DNA of 64,000 bases. Origin: Crossaster papposus (Eukaryota > Echinodermata > Asteroidea > Velatida > Solasteridae). The DNA lies in assembly GCA_037893245.1 (NCBI GenBank), contig JBAIAA010000776.1, positions 248,001 to 312,000 on the forward strand. Reading direction: 5' to 3'. Numbering within the stretch: the first letter of the stretch is position 1; each line of letters starts with the position of its first letter. Shown in pieces: positions 1-14,600 of the stretch. The notes beneath the pieces are model-generated. The model saw nothing but the letters and a program-made list of their open reading frames with translations. It ran no database searches and had not been told where the DNA came from. Position numbers and translations under genes: made by a program.

Positions 1-288
1 GACTGGACTTGTGACTGGACTTGTGACTGGACTTGTGACTGGACTTGTGACTGGACTTGTGACTGGACTTGTGACTGGACTTGTGACTGGACTTGTGACT
101 GGACTTGTGACTGGACTTGTGACTGGACTTGTGAAAGGACTTGTGAAAGGACTTGTGAAAGGACTTGTGAAAGGACTTGTGAAAGGACTTGTGAAAGGAC
201 TTGTGAAAGGACTTGTGAAAGGACTTGTGAAAGGACTTGTGAAAGGACTTGTGAAAGGACTTGTGAAAGGACTTGTGAAAGGACTTGT
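1..288 (+). repeat. 12-bp minisatellite in two homogeneous blocks
   Basis: Eleven copies of GACTGGACTTGT (1-132; the array runs off the left window edge) are followed abruptly by thirteen copies of GAAAGGACTTGT (133-288). Both blocks are nearly free of point differences. A 136-residue open frame through it is a by-product of the 12-base period, not a gene. The core ACTTGTGACTG recurs in an array at 38 kb. Confidence 0.97.
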
Positions 289-769
289 GACTTGTGAAAG
301 GGACAACTCTGATCAGTACCTCTTAATATTGTATACCATTGGAAAGTTTTTGTTCCTCAGAATGTCGCTTATTGTTTTAGTTTACTTTTCCCCCTGGAAT
401 TGCAAGATCAAAATATGAAACGTGAGAAATGTTTTCCAATTTCCATTCCACAACATGTAATTCTTCCCACACCACCAAAACAACAACAGAACATAAACTT
501 TGTCAACCTGTGCAAATGTAAACAAGAACCAGCCCCAGGTGGCAAGCTTAGTTCCTCCTCCTTCTAGGGTCATTCAGATGCCACAACTCATGCTGTGGGT
601 GTGACTCTTTTTTAGCTTTTGTGGTCTGGCTCCTTTTATTTTTGATGTCAGGAAGCAATGTGGTTTGCCATACGTATGCTTGGAATGTCAATGCCACTTG
701 GCTGGTTGTGATAGGGCACCAGACAATAGAAGGTCAAGGATTTGGTAACATTGAATTATTTAAGGCAAT

Positions 770-1159
770 ACACAATGTGTTTTGTCACAATGTACTCCTG
801 AAGTCATTTCTGGATGGATTTTACCATTTTGAGGTTTTAGGTTTTCCTTAGTCACTCACTATTAATCTACAATCTCCTCAAATTTGAACAAAATCCGTCT
901 ACCAGAAGTGTGTTTTTTTGTCAATTTTGTGAAACATTTGTGTATAGAAATAATACGCTTTTCTGAACTTCAAAGCTGTTTATCTCATAATTAGGTTGTC
1001 AGGGTTTTATCACTAAATCCAGACCCCAGGGAAGATAGGGTGGGGGTACATATGTAAATGATACATCATTTTAAAGCTGAGAACCTAGAGAATTTGAAAA
1101 AAGCAAAATCTGAAAAACTAAAAAGTCGACTTTGTCCGGGTTTCGTTGGAACAGGTCAC
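770..1159 (-). mobile_element. MITE family A, one end missing
   Basis: Reverse-oriented relative of the elements at 39856-40277 and 48815-49229. The right end keeps the terminal inverted repeat that reads GGAACAGGTCAC; the left terminal repeat is absent, so this copy is truncated. It has no coding capacity. Confidence 0.85.
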
Positions 1160-1627
1160 ATTTGAAAACATCGAAAAACTAAAAAAAGGTATACCACATT
1201 ATTATGAAATACCTTACTTGACTCATACATGTAAGTGAATAGTGTAAGCATCCTGAAAGTGAAATTTGTCCTTCAATTCTCAACAATAGTCAGCCGACCG
1301 TCATTAGAAAAAACTGATTTAAATAAATTAAATAAAAATATTACGGACTACCCTGATTTACCAAAGTTAGTTGGTCCAAACTTTATTTGTAATCGGTGAC
1401 ACATCTATGAATGGGTGAAAACCAGCTAGTCTGGTTTTCTGATCTGACAACTCCCCACCCATGTCTATAAATTGCTTGATTTTGATTGAAATAGGGTCAG
1501 GGAACCAGACTACAAGAAGCACTTTATCCACTTTAGTTTCCCAGCAATTTCTCAATCCATTCATTTTTGAAAACTACAGCAAAAACAATTGCCCTTAAAA
1601 TCTCTTTAACAACTTTTTCCCTCCCAG

Positions 1628-4600
1628 AAGATCCCCATTCGAAGAAACTCCGAGACCTCCTCTCCAACATCCAGCCGCCCGACGTCTACAACCGGCTGCC
1701 CCGCTCGGTCAGCGTCCAGTGGTCCCTGCCCCAGGTGCATTCTGGGAATGGCGACTGCTGTCCCGAGGATGACGTCGATCTCACCTCCGCCCGGTTTGAG
1801 CTCGTCCTGTCCGAGCGGAACAGGAGCGGGTCGTCAAAAACATTTTACTGGTAAGTCCCCCAAAAAATAACGGCCTTTGTGCCTATTTTCAATCCTTAAA
1901 CCATCTCAGCTCCCTGGGGAGTATACAGCCTGTGCTGCAATACATGCGCTACTAGGCTAAATCAATCACAATAACCATCTCTGCCCTCACAGCTACCCAT
2001 TTTACCCCTGGGTGGAGAGAAGCAATTATAGTTAAGTGTCTTGCTCAGGGAAACAAGTGTCACGACCGGGACTCGAACCGGGACTATCACCCATCACAGT
2101 GCGACCGTGTTTGAAGTTTAAACTAATGGTGTTTGCACATGCTTTATCTGGAAGGCTGTGGCAATATGTTGGCTTTGCTCCAAGCGGAGATGAAGAGGGA
2201 TGGGTAGGGGGTGGGGGTATGCTCGTTTTTGATCTAATTTCCGAAGGAAAAACCGAAAAAAGTATTCCCCAAAAGCGCTCCCCGCTTCCACCAAAAAAAA
2301 AATTAGCGCAGTAAAAACAGGACAAGCCATATCTAGAGGTTTCCTGTTCCAACTACGTGTTGCGCCAACTACGGGTTCTGTAGCTTAATCCGGGAACTGG
2401 CAACACCCCCCCTACCCCCTTCTTGAACCCATCTTAACAGGCTGACATACAGGGGTAAGTTGAGCAGGACATGCAAAGGGTGGAAATAGACGGTGACTAA
2501 CGGTCACATTGTTCATGAGGAGGGAAAACATCCACATGAACTCTGACCTTTGAATTTCTGTAGCTTTTAAAGGTGCTCGTGAAGACAGTTGGTGAAATTT
2601 GACCCCCAAAAGTACAGAATGAGAAATAAATGATGGCGACATTAATTTGTCTGTCCGGGGACTACTGTGCATGTGCCCTTGGGCAAGGCACTTTGTCACT
2701 CGTTGCTTCTCTCCACCCAGAAGTGAAAGGGTACCTGTGAGGGCAGAGATGGTTGATATTATTAGCTGCTTTGCGTCGAAATGGCAGCATCGAGCTGTAT
2801 ACTCCCCAGGGAGTTGAGATGGCATTTGGAATGTTTTGTGGGCCCAGTGAGCAGGGGTAAGAATTGTATCGCCTCGAGCAGCAGTATTGGTGGATACGTA
2901 CGCTTTATAAATATTCATTATTATTATTATTATTTTTATGCAAGTACAGTATATAGTGAATGTTACAAAGAGCTATTTCTGAACGTGTAAACTATGTTAT
3001 ATTTGCATGACTCAGAGATTTTGTTTGCAAAATTGCCAAGAAGGTTAAATAGTTCATGCCAGAATTAATTGTGCATTGACCGGGCCCGGACGCGAGATTA
3101 TTTTTCACAAACCTCGACCCAAGAGGGAATTTAGGCCGGCATCTGTAGGTATGGTAGCACACATGATGATTTGGGACTCGCTCACTGTGAGCCGGCTGCT
3201 GACAAATACATGTACATGTATATACCCGGGCTTGCTCGTGACGTGTTATTCGTCAAATGGTTTGAATCACAGAAAAACTTTGAGTGTTTAAACGGAATCC
3301 GACGCGAACTGGTTAACCAGTTCCCGCCGGGATTATTTTAACATCACCGAGCCGCGACACGGGATTATTGTTATCGAAACTCGATCCGAGGCGGGTTCAG
3401 GCCGATAGTACCGGGAAGAACACCCACGCATTTCCGGCCTTGCTCGCTGCTGACGGACATTTCCGTTTTTTCTCATGACGTGTTTATGCATGGATACGGC
3501 GCGAACTGGTTAAAGTTAAAGTTAAAGTAAAACAACCCAATTATGAAGTACTTGTGTCTTACCTGTCTTACCGCACATTTTGTATTAAAGTGAATAATAG
3601 TTTCAAACCTTCGATTTACTGTGAAATCACTGCACCTGGCGTGCTGTCATTTTCATTAAAAAAATTGGTATCAATTTCCAACGATTGTTGGAAACAAATT
3701 TGTTTGAAAGCTGTGAATTAGAATATTTGGTCATCATACTTGAAACAAGGTGGCTAGTGTGAACGTCGAAAATTGTGTTGGTGCTTAACGTCTATTATGC
3801 TGCACATTTGTGACCCAGCACGAGTAAATGAGACACTTTGCGGCAAAAAAAAAATTGAGATTTTGATTTCATCATTTAAAGGTAGTATACACCATGGTAT
3901 AATTGCTTGAATTATCATGAATGGGTAGATTTGGGGGGTTGTATTTCATAGTAAATTCGTTTAACTGACTTTTCCGAAGTTTTACAATCATGGATGCCGA
4001 GAAAAGCACGAAAAACAACGTTTGTTTTCAACCGGGGTCGAGCAGTTATTCCTATGTTATCTTTGTTTTTTCGCGATCGCTTGAGAAAGATATTTCTTAA
4101 TAATTCGGTAGTAAATATTTTCGATATCTGCAAATGGTGTATCCTACCTTTAAATGATGAAATCAAAATCTCAATTTTCATTTTTGCCGCAAAGTGTCTC
4201 ATTTACTCTTGCTGGGTCATATTTGTCTCCGTCGCCCCCCCCCCCCCCCCCCCCCCCCATTCCCCCCCTCCCCCCCCCCCCCCCCCCCCCCCCCATTCCC
4301 CCCTCCCCCCCCCCCATTCCCCCCTCCCCCCCCCATATCTAGGCATCAACCTGTCTAGACACTTACGACCTCAAATTCATCATAAATACATGGCTAATTG
4401 GGTTTCAAAGCCAGTTGCCAACTGGAATTTATTAGATGTGACTATCTTTTGTCTCATTTTTTTTTTCTCTGTCAAATTGTCTTGAGGGATTGCAAGTGGT
4501 AATTGTGTTGAATTTTCAAGTTTTGGAATTGGGTTAATAATTATAATTTTTTGTTGCTCCTGAATATTTTTTTGTGAGATTTAGGGCCACTGATATTATG

Positions 4601-7600
4601 AGGTTACCGAAAAATTGAACAAAATTTAAAATTCACTTATGAAATAAAAAAACAAAAAAACTACAAATTCACTTATGAAATAAAAAAACAAAAAAACTAC
4701 AAATTGCATTGCAAACGAAAACAGATACAACAAATTGGAATTTGTTTTTATAATTGTAAGCAATGTTTGCGTTGGGTTGTAAATTTTTGTAAATTCTGTT
4801 TGACCAAAATATGTTGTTGACTCGGGAGACTTTTCTCTTTCGATGCAAGAGGCCAGGGGCCAATTTCACGGAGCTGCTAAGCACAAAAATTTGCTTAGCA
4901 TGAAAATTTGTCCTTGGTAAAAACAAGGTTACAGACCAAATTTTCACGTGATCTTTATTGTTTTTGATTGATAATCAGCTGGTTTTTTGCTTAGCATGAA
5001 AAACACGTAGAATTTTGGCTGATAACTTGTTTTTATTGAGCAAGACTTTTTTGTGCTAAGCAAATTTTTGTGCTTAGCAGCTTCGTGAAATTGGCCCCAG
5101 ATGTCTATACAAACATTTTTTTTTTTTGAAAAATATTTCGGTTAATTTTTTTTTTAAATGAAATACGTATTGGTGTTGCATGTACAAATGTACCGTAGTC
5201 CACATTTAAACACAAAATACATTTTTATGAAAATTGGGAAACAACAAATATAGGGCTGTACATAAAACTAGCTCGGTTGGTAGAGCACCGGAACTGCAAT
5301 TCACGAGGTCGCAGGTTCAAACCCTGCACCAGTTTACGTTTTATACCCCATTTGATCCTGTTGTCATCACCGGCAATTTCTAATCTTAAGTGTGGGAGGG
5401 GGGGGGGGGGGGGGGGGGAGGCACACTCGCTTGATAAATTTGGTAAAAGAAATTTTAAAAAGAAAGGTTTTAACATAACGTACATGTACCGGTACATGTA
5501 CAGCGTTGAAAACTTCATTAAATTGCAGTTCAGATTTATGCAGAAAGAATTACAGAAGAATTATCCAGGCAGCTCAATTTCCTTCCCAAGTCCCCAACAG
5601 GGGCCAATTTCACGGAGCTGCTAAGCACAAAAATTTGCTTAGCACAAAAAAGTCTTGCTCATTAAAAACAAGTTATTAGCCTACGTGTTTTTCATGCTAA
5701 GCAAAAAACCAGCTGATTATCAATCAAAAACAATAAAGATCACGTGAACATTTGGTCTGTAACCTTGTTTTTACCAAGGACAAATTTTCATGCTAAGCAA
5801 ATTTGTGTGCTTAGCAGCTCCGTGAAATTGGCCCCAGATCTGTATTAGCGTTGGCCTTTTACTAAGCCAGCCAGCCTCAGTCTGTCTGTCTGTCTGCCTT
5901 TGTATTCAAATAGCTGCACTTGAGTGTGGTGGTCCTGGCATTTGTTCAGGTCAGAGAAGATGGCTAGGTTTCAAGGGGAAGTTGTGCATTGGATGGTGCG
6001 AATGTTCACCAAATCACATAGCAATTACCTGTCAAAAGAAGGGTCTTATTATACCTTTTAGAGTGGGGGGGGGGGGGGGGGGGGGGAGAGGAGAGGAGGA
6101 GAGGAGGAGGAGGGGCTTAATCTTGCAGAATTTTTGTGACTCCTAATCATCGTTTATGTTGGATCTCTTTGCAATGCTGTTGAGGGTACTGTAAGCAGAA
6201 ATGGAACATGGACCTCGGCAGTAAAGCCAGCTCAGTATTCCAACTGCACATGGCACAAGAAAATTCCACAATTGTTCTCATAGGATGATCGAGGCGGATA
6301 ATTTGCCTTCTGTGCAATTTGTTCGTGTATTAACAATAAAAAGACGATGGAACCTTGTTAGTACACAAATTTGGACACACACGACCCATCAAAACAAATG
6401 GCTGTCCAAATGTTTTTATTTAAATGTTAGTTCTGAACACGACAGTCTATGTAGATTTGCTTGTACCCTCTCTGCTTTTGCACGCATACAATGAAATGTT
6501 TATTTCGAAAGAAAAATCTTGAAATCTTTACATGAACATACGCAGTTTGAATACCGAACTGGTTTATTGGTGTTTAACAGCCTGTCGTCTGTGTTACCCT
6601 CTGTTTTATTCCCTTGTTATTTTTAGTTTATTTACTTGAACTTGATGATTGTATAGCATCTCTGCATACTGTATCCACATGTATCCACCTTATAATGTCA
6701 CAGGTGGTCTCACTGTGAGACTGATATGAAAGGTCATGCAAGGTCAGGGGTCAGGGAGAGGTCACACTATCAGGGTTAGGGTAGGGTAGGGTAGAGTAGG
6801 GTAGGGTGGGGGTTGGGCTAGCGCTAGCTTGTGTTGGGGACTGTAGCACAGTGATGGAATGGTGTGGTGGGTACATGTAGAATGGAATTTATGTGGTTAA
6901 TTCTCCACACAGAGCCAGGGTTGGGTCTGAATGCTGGGATAGGTGTTGTTCGTTCTTAGAAATCAGTAAAAAAAGTTTCTTAGTTTGATAATGAATGATT
7001 CGATAATCGATGTGTTTTCTTGTTTTCTGTGCATTTACCTTCCGACACTAGTATTTTTCTGTACTATGAAGGTCATTTTTTTTCTCCTTAATTTTTTTTT
7101 TCCTTTAAAGTCATTTTCAATTAGGAAAGACAAAAAATACATTCAGGATTTTCGGTTGTTAGAAACTCTTGGTTTTTTGTGTGTGTGTCAGTTGTCCTGC
7201 TGGTAAATTTATTGTCAATGCGTAACCCCAGGAAGGAAGTTATAAAATGCATTGTGTGTATGTAATGGAAACCAACTTAATATTAAAGGTGTATGTAAGT
7301 ATGTTTGGGCAGGGGCCAATTTCATAGAGCTGCTAAGCACAACAATTTGCTTAGCATGACAATTTGTTCTTAGCAAAAACAAGGTTACAGACCAAATTTT
7401 CACCTGATCTTTATTGTTCTGGATTGATAATCAGCTGTTTTCTTGCTTAGCACGAAAAACATGTATAATTTTGGCTAGTAACCTGTTTTTAATGAGCAAG
7501 ACTTTTTGTTTTAAGCAATTTTGTTTGCTTAGCAGCTCTATGAAATTGGGCCCAGATTTAGTAAAACAAATTTGTGTTTGGGATTACCTACTAGATTCTT

Positions 7601-8610
7601 CAATTTCAGAGGTCCGGTTCAAAGGATATCATGCAATGTTGTATAATTCATGGAAAAAATGTTGGGGGAAAACAATAACTCTTGTATCAATTTTTGCCTT
7701 GTTTATGAATATTTAAAGAATTGGATTTTTGGGCACGGGTGTAAACAGTAGACTGGTGCAGTATTATAAAATGTAATGTGACAACCCCATGTGAGACACC
7801 GGGTCCCAGACTAGCTTCAGACACATGCCGATCTTTGCGCACACACATTTAAAAAAAAAGTTTTAAAAAGAAATTTTGTTGAGTATAGTCAGTTTGAAAA
7901 TTGAAGTTGTGTGAACATTGGTATTCTACTTTTGAATGACCTTTGCAATGACTGTGAACTGAATGACTGTGACTGGTTTTTTTTAGCCCAGGTGCTTTTT
8001 CCAAATAGTACCCCTTTAAACCATGGAGAAAGAAACCGTTCCTTTCTCTATGTTTAAACCAACTTGATTTTTAGTATGTACACAAGACCAAACACAAAAT
8101 TGTCAAATGTTCAAGTTAAAGTTGTGTGACCTTTGTAATAATGATCTTTGCAACTGTAACCATTTTTCTTTTTTAGACAAGACGGATACTTCCTGTACTT
8201 AGGAATATTATTTTAAACCAACATTTGGGGGCTGAGTTTTCGTGTCATGCTGGGGCAGGACCCACACAGCTGTATAGACACAATAGTCCATTATTCTGGG
8301 CTGTGTGACTTTTTTGGGGCGAATGGCATAACCTGTTGTTTCCTGCTGGAGCTAATTTTATCCTGGTGCCAATCAAGGGACATCAGCTGTTTTCGTTTTG
8401 GCTTAGTGGGAAGGTGTAGGGGGTGGGGTAGTTTACTGGAATTTCGGTCAATTTCTTTGAAATTATAATGCTCCAAAATATTTTTTTTATATATAATTTA
8501 TTTATTATTTTTTTATTTTTTTACACTCACGGGACAGAAAACAAATATCAAGTACCGGATTTCTTTGAAATTATAATGAAATTATTATGCTCTAAAATAT
8601 TTTTGTTATA

Positions 8611-8642
<32 letters not shown>

Positions 8643-11600
8643 TCACGGGACAGAAAACAAATATCAAGTACCGGATTTCTTTGAAATTATAATGAAATTA
8701 TTATGCTCAAATATTTTTGTTATATATAATTTTTTTTAATTTTTTTTTTTTTACAGTCACGGGACAGAAAACAAATATCAAGTACCGGATTTCTTTGAAA
8801 TTATAATGAAATTATTATGCTCAAATATTTTTGTTATATATAATTTTTTTTAATTTTTTTTTTTTTACAGTCACGGGACAGAAAACAAATATCAAGTACC
8901 GGATTTAAAACCAGCTACTGAATATCAACTCGGGTGAGTACTGCGTCCGGATTCGTAGTAAACTAATAGAAACAGATCGAAAACAATATCCCAACGGATT
9001 TCATACCAAAGATTACCTGCAATATACGGCAGCAAAAAGCCAACCTTTATTATTAATAAACGCACCAGTTCCCCATTTAAAAAAAACCTAAAAACAGATC
9101 GAAAACAAAATCCCAACGGATTTCATATCAAAGATTACCTGTAATATACGGCAGGAAAAAAGCCAACCTTTATTATTAATAAACGCACCAGTTCCCCATT
9201 TAAAAAAAAACTAAAAACAGATCGAAAACAATATCCCAACAGATTTCATACCAAAGATTACCTGCAATATACGGCAGCAAAAAGCCAACCTTTATTATTA
9301 ATAAACGCACCAGTTCCCCATTTAAAAAAAACCTAAAAACAGATCGAAAACAAAATCCCAACGGATTTCATATCAAAGATTACCTGTAATATACGGCAGG
9401 AAAAAAGCCAACCTTTATTATTAATAAACGCACCAGTTCCCCATTTTAACTACACTCCAGTACGTAGAAAACTAAAAACAGATTGAAAACAAAATCCCAA
9501 CGGATTTCATACCAAAGATTACCTTCAATATACGGCAGGAAAAAAGCCAACCTTTATTATTAATAAACGCACCAGTTCCCCATTTTAACTACACTCCAGT
9601 ACGTTCATAGTCCAGCTTTTCATTATCGTGACACATACATACGTTAGACCCCGTCAGATGCGGTATATCGTCACTTAGCCGAGATTCCAAAAAGAAAAAC
9701 CCCCAATTGTTACCTCGAGAAAAAATTGTGACGTTGATGAAAGTCGAATTCTGAAAGATCCACAGCATCCAGTAATAAGGACAATATTGAGCGTAAGCTC
9801 GGTTTAGACTGCACGAACGGGGCTACGGATTGACCAATCGGCATCAAGGATTTTGTTTATGTACGTCTCGTGTACATGTGTGTACATAGCATAAGAACAG
9901 CATTTTATTATTACATTTTGTTTTTCTTTGATTCAATTTTAAGCCGTTGCTTTTAGGTCAAACAAAAAATTTATTAGTTTCTTGTTCTCGTCCACATCCT
10001 TTTGGCTGCCGCATCGAAAAAGTAATTTTCAATTTGTTTGTCTTTAATTTTTTTAATTAAATACAAAGTGAGAGAAATCCGAACTCATTTTCATATCGGT
10101 TTCTTATTTGAAGTATAATTATAGTCTAGTTATTATCATACGACGTGATATCGTCGAGCTCCCAAAAAATTGCCCTCATCAATTTCATCAAGACTAAAAT
10201 GTAATTTCGTTTAATTATTATTTTGTCTTATTGAACACAACGCAGTCTAGTGTTTTGGAAGGTTCATTTTGAAATATTTAGGAATGTGAAAAATAAAGAA
10301 AAAATTAATTACAAAAAATTTAAATTAAAAAGTTTATTTTTTTTTATTTCCGCAGTGTGTGTGCAATATTGGACAATGTCAAGGGTGCCCTCTCTCAGCC
10401 TGCCATTTTTGAGAGCCAGGGATGTCCACCAGACACGCCACTCATCCCCCGGCTGAGCGGACGCACCAAGAACACGTTGAGCCTGCGTTGGAACCCGCCC
10501 TTGCCCAACGGCGCTAAGATCCACAGCTACCTCCTTCAGTGCGACAAGGTAAAGCAGATTGAATTTTCAACCAACATTGTCCGCCTGGTGCTTTTTGGCT
10601 AATAATAAAAAAGAAAATACCCACGTTTCGGCCATGTGGGGACGCCTTGACCTTGTGCTGAAAAGTCAATTTTGTTGTTGTAACTCAGATAGTTTTACCA
10701 GTTCGCGCCGGGATTATTTTAACATCACCGAGCCGACGCGCGGGATTATTTGTAACGAAACTCGATCCGAAGCAGGTTCAGGCCGCCAGTACCGGGAAGC
10801 ACACCCACGCATTTCCGGCCTTGCTTGCTGCTGACAGACATTTCCGGCCTTGCTCGTTGCTGACAGACATTTCCGGCCTTGCTCGTGGCTTGTTTATGCG
10901 TCATCCGTTTTGAATCTGGGGAAAACTTTGCGTTTATATTCGTCATTTGGCGCGAAATGGTTAAGAGCTTTAATTTCTAAGCTGTATCTCCCAAGCTGAG
11001 ATACAGATCTAAACTTAAAGTAAAACATTCCAAAACACTCAGATTTAGGTTTTTTTTTTTTTTCACGCGGTCGAACAATGATAGCAAATGTAAAGACAAT
11101 CTGTGAGATTGAGCCTTCTGATATTAACTTCCAAATCATTCAGATCATTTCCTCAATCAGTTCGCGCCGGATGACGAATATAAACGCAAAGTTTTCCCCA
11201 GATTCAAAACGGATTACGCATAAACACGCCACGAGCAAGGCCAGAAATGTCTGTCAGCAGCGAGCAAGGCCAGAAATGCGTTGGTGTGCTTCCCGGTACT
11301 GGCGGCCTGAACCCGCTTCGGATCGAGTTTCGTTTTAAAAAATCCCGCGCGTCGGCTCGGTGATGTTAAAATAATCCCGGCGCGAATTGGTTGACTTCAG
11401 AATCATTCAGATCATTTCCTTGATACCTTAACCACATTCCCATTTGTTTTACCTCCCGCCTGTGCTTGACACCGAACGCGAGTATCTCACTGAGCTTGTC
11501 ATCATAGCACAGCCGCTCCCAACGAGGAGGGGTGAAATTCCGGTCATTCCTTGGGCTAGTGGTCAGCCATGAACATTCCGAGAAGCCACTGGCATAACTT

Positions 11601-14600
11601 CTACCTCCTCATGATAAAACATCCTGAAAGCCCAGTTGTTAAAATGCACTTTTTATGAACTTATGTGACACCATTAACACATGCCTGGTTTCAGGCCTTG
11701 AGGTTTTTCCGATTATTTTTTTGCACGAAATCAGACTTTTTGAAACTGAAAGATATTGCTACGGTAGTATCAAAGAGGTATACATCTTTAAAGGTAGTAT
11801 ACATCTTTAAAGGTAGTATACACCTTTAAAGGTAGTATACACCTTTTGTTTCTGCTGTAAATTAAAAAAAACAATAATGGGTTTTATAAGAGATTCATAT
11901 TTATAGTAAATATTGTGACACTGATCTGTTCAAAGTTTTGTGTTCATAGAAGCTTGCAGTCTGGTTCCTTGACTTCCTTCCGACAAATTCAATAAATTGG
12001 GGGTGGAGTTTGAAAATAGTCGGGTTTTTACAACGATTGCCGGCCTTCAATTATTTAAAATTGATACAATATTCCACTTTATCTTGAAAACCACATCACA
12101 TCATAATAATTCAGTATTTTTTATATATTTTTTTTGCAAATAGTGTTTATACCTTTAAGACATTGTGTACTTTTTAGGTTGTCTTTTATTCAACAATCTC
12201 ATCATTAAAACAAGTTGCAACAATGACTACCGAAAAATCCATGATTTTTACCAACAAAACAATATAAACACCGGATTTTTTTTTACCAACAAATGTACAC
12301 ATAATTACATTTCATCTCATTAGCGCAGCACTCAAATGACCGATCTTGTCCCCTTTATTTCGACACCACATTTGTCATTGTAATGTTCGTAGTTTGGAGA
12401 ATCATCCACTTTTCATCCATGTCCACTCTTTCTTGGAATTGCCCATCTACTCTTATATTTACCTAACAAGTGTTTTGTTGTTGTGCCTTGCCATTATTAC
12501 TTCACTGTAAAACAGTCCATAAATAACGGTAGGGTGTTAGGCTATTCAATAATGAAGCTTAATGCAAACAAATACTGAGGGAACTCCCACACAAATTGGT
12601 CTTTGACATTTGTGTATTGAGTGGGAAGATTTTTTTTCTTTCTAACACGTAATGATATTTTAATTTTTTTTTTGCCCAAAACATTCTGTGTCATTTTTAA
12701 TGAAAAGCCTATGCAGAGTTCAGATAATTGTCTCGTAACTGCATTCGTATTTAAAAAAATAAGAATTCATGGTTGTGTTGATACAATAGATTGTTCTTTT
12801 CTCAAAATATTCTTTGTTACAACACCATAATGCTGTAAAACAGTTGGAAAAACAAGAAATTATGTTCGGTTTTATAGGTTGGGTAGACAATTAAAAAACC
12901 AAGTTATGTTTTTCCGTATCGGATTTATTTGTCTTGAGAGTTCCCTCAACAGGATAAATATTACAAAAAAGAACAAATGCATAAATAAGAGGAAATACTG
13001 CGTTAAAACTAAGAAAAGAGGAAAAAGGCAAAAAGGGGTTTCTTTCTCTTTCTCCCAAAATATAACGAAGAATAAATATGAAATTGCAAACAATACATAT
13101 GCTCAAAGAATAAATATGCAAACAATACATATGCTCAAAGAATAAATATGCAAACAATAAATATGAAATAGTAGAAAGATGGTACAATTTGAAAATGAGA
13201 TCTAAGTTCTAAAATGAATAATACAGGTGAATTATTGATTTGAACCCCCCCCCCCCCTCTCTAAACAAAAAATATATATAAATAATAATAATAATAAAAA
13301 TAGAAATTCAACGCAACAGAAAAAAACCCATGAATTATCCATTTTACTATTTTTCAGACTGGAATCTGATGAAGTGATAATCTACTTCCTGCCCTTCACT
13401 ACTTTATTTGCCATCCATTTTTTTCTAAAATACACAAAACTGTTGCCAATCTTGAATAGCCAACGTAATCTTGACCACATCGGTTATTTCTTTGTCCAGG
13501 AGACAGTCTACGAGGGCCCAGACAAGATGTTCAAAGTCGGCAAGCTCCAGCCCTCCACACTGTACAGGTTCCGCTTGCAAGCTATTAACGATTTTGGGGC
13601 CAGGTGAGAATTAGACAAATAGGGTCGTTATATGTGCAAAGTTTGAAGCTATCGATGAAATTCAGCGCCAGGAGGACTGAACAAGGGGAACTGTGGTCCA
13701 GTGGTTACCGTGTTTGACTCCTGTACGATGGTACGTGGGTTCGAACCCTGGCAGGGAACATGGTGCTTGTGTTCTTGGGCAAGACACTTTGCTACAATTG
13801 CCTCTCTCTCCACCCGGGAGTAATGGGTACCTGTGAAGGTAGAGACCACATGCGCTGATCTTGAGCTGCTGCAGAAACGGTCTCGTTCCTGGTGAACAGG
13901 GATAATAGTTGTAAAGCGCTTTGATACACCCACATTGTGGGAGTCTAAAGCGCTATAGAAGAACTAACATTATTATTATAACAACTAGCCTACAGACAAC
14001 ATTATGATGTTGGTATTAGGACAATTTCTGCCAGGGTCGTTGTATGCTCAAAGTTTGAACCCATTTGGTTTTTTCTCTGTACCGTTTTTTTGTACAGCGA
14101 CTTCAGTCCGGAAGTGAATTACTACTCGTCGGGCAGTGCCCCCAATCAACCCGAGCCCCCTGAGCTGAGGGAGGCCACTGCCCACAGCTTGCACCTGGAG
14201 TGGGAGAAGAGTACCGGGGAGATCCATGGCTATATATTGGAGATGGAGGACGAAATGAAGGTGGGTTACCAGTAAAAACCCATCAATTTTGTTTTCGTAC
14301 ATGACGTTATGGGGACACTCCATATGGTTTGTGTGCCGAGGGGAATCTCTCTAAACTCAAACTCAGAATATTCTTTTGACCTAAACTTTTCAACACCACC
14401 CTAATTTGTCGTCTTCTCCATTTTCTTTCATTATACCCTAACCCAATTCTACCTCTAGACCCCTTTACTGGAGACCCAACGTGCTATTGGGACAGAAAAA
14501 TGTCCCCACTACTTGGTCAGCTTTTTCCAAACAAAAGAACCTGTTCCCACAACTATGTCTATGTTAGAACCTCTCCCCCCAAAAAAACTAAAAACTAAAA

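Noticed and set aside
11-418. 136-residue open frame of GLVT/GLVK repeats
   Set aside because: It only reflects a 12-base minisatellite without a stop; no splice or start context.
4154-4485. Proline-rich open frames at 4.2-4.4 kb
   Set aside because: Poly-C tract translation with no homology or exon signals.
6773-6815. Interstitial telomere
   Set aside because: Period is mainly five (GGGTA) and only a single TTAGGG is present.
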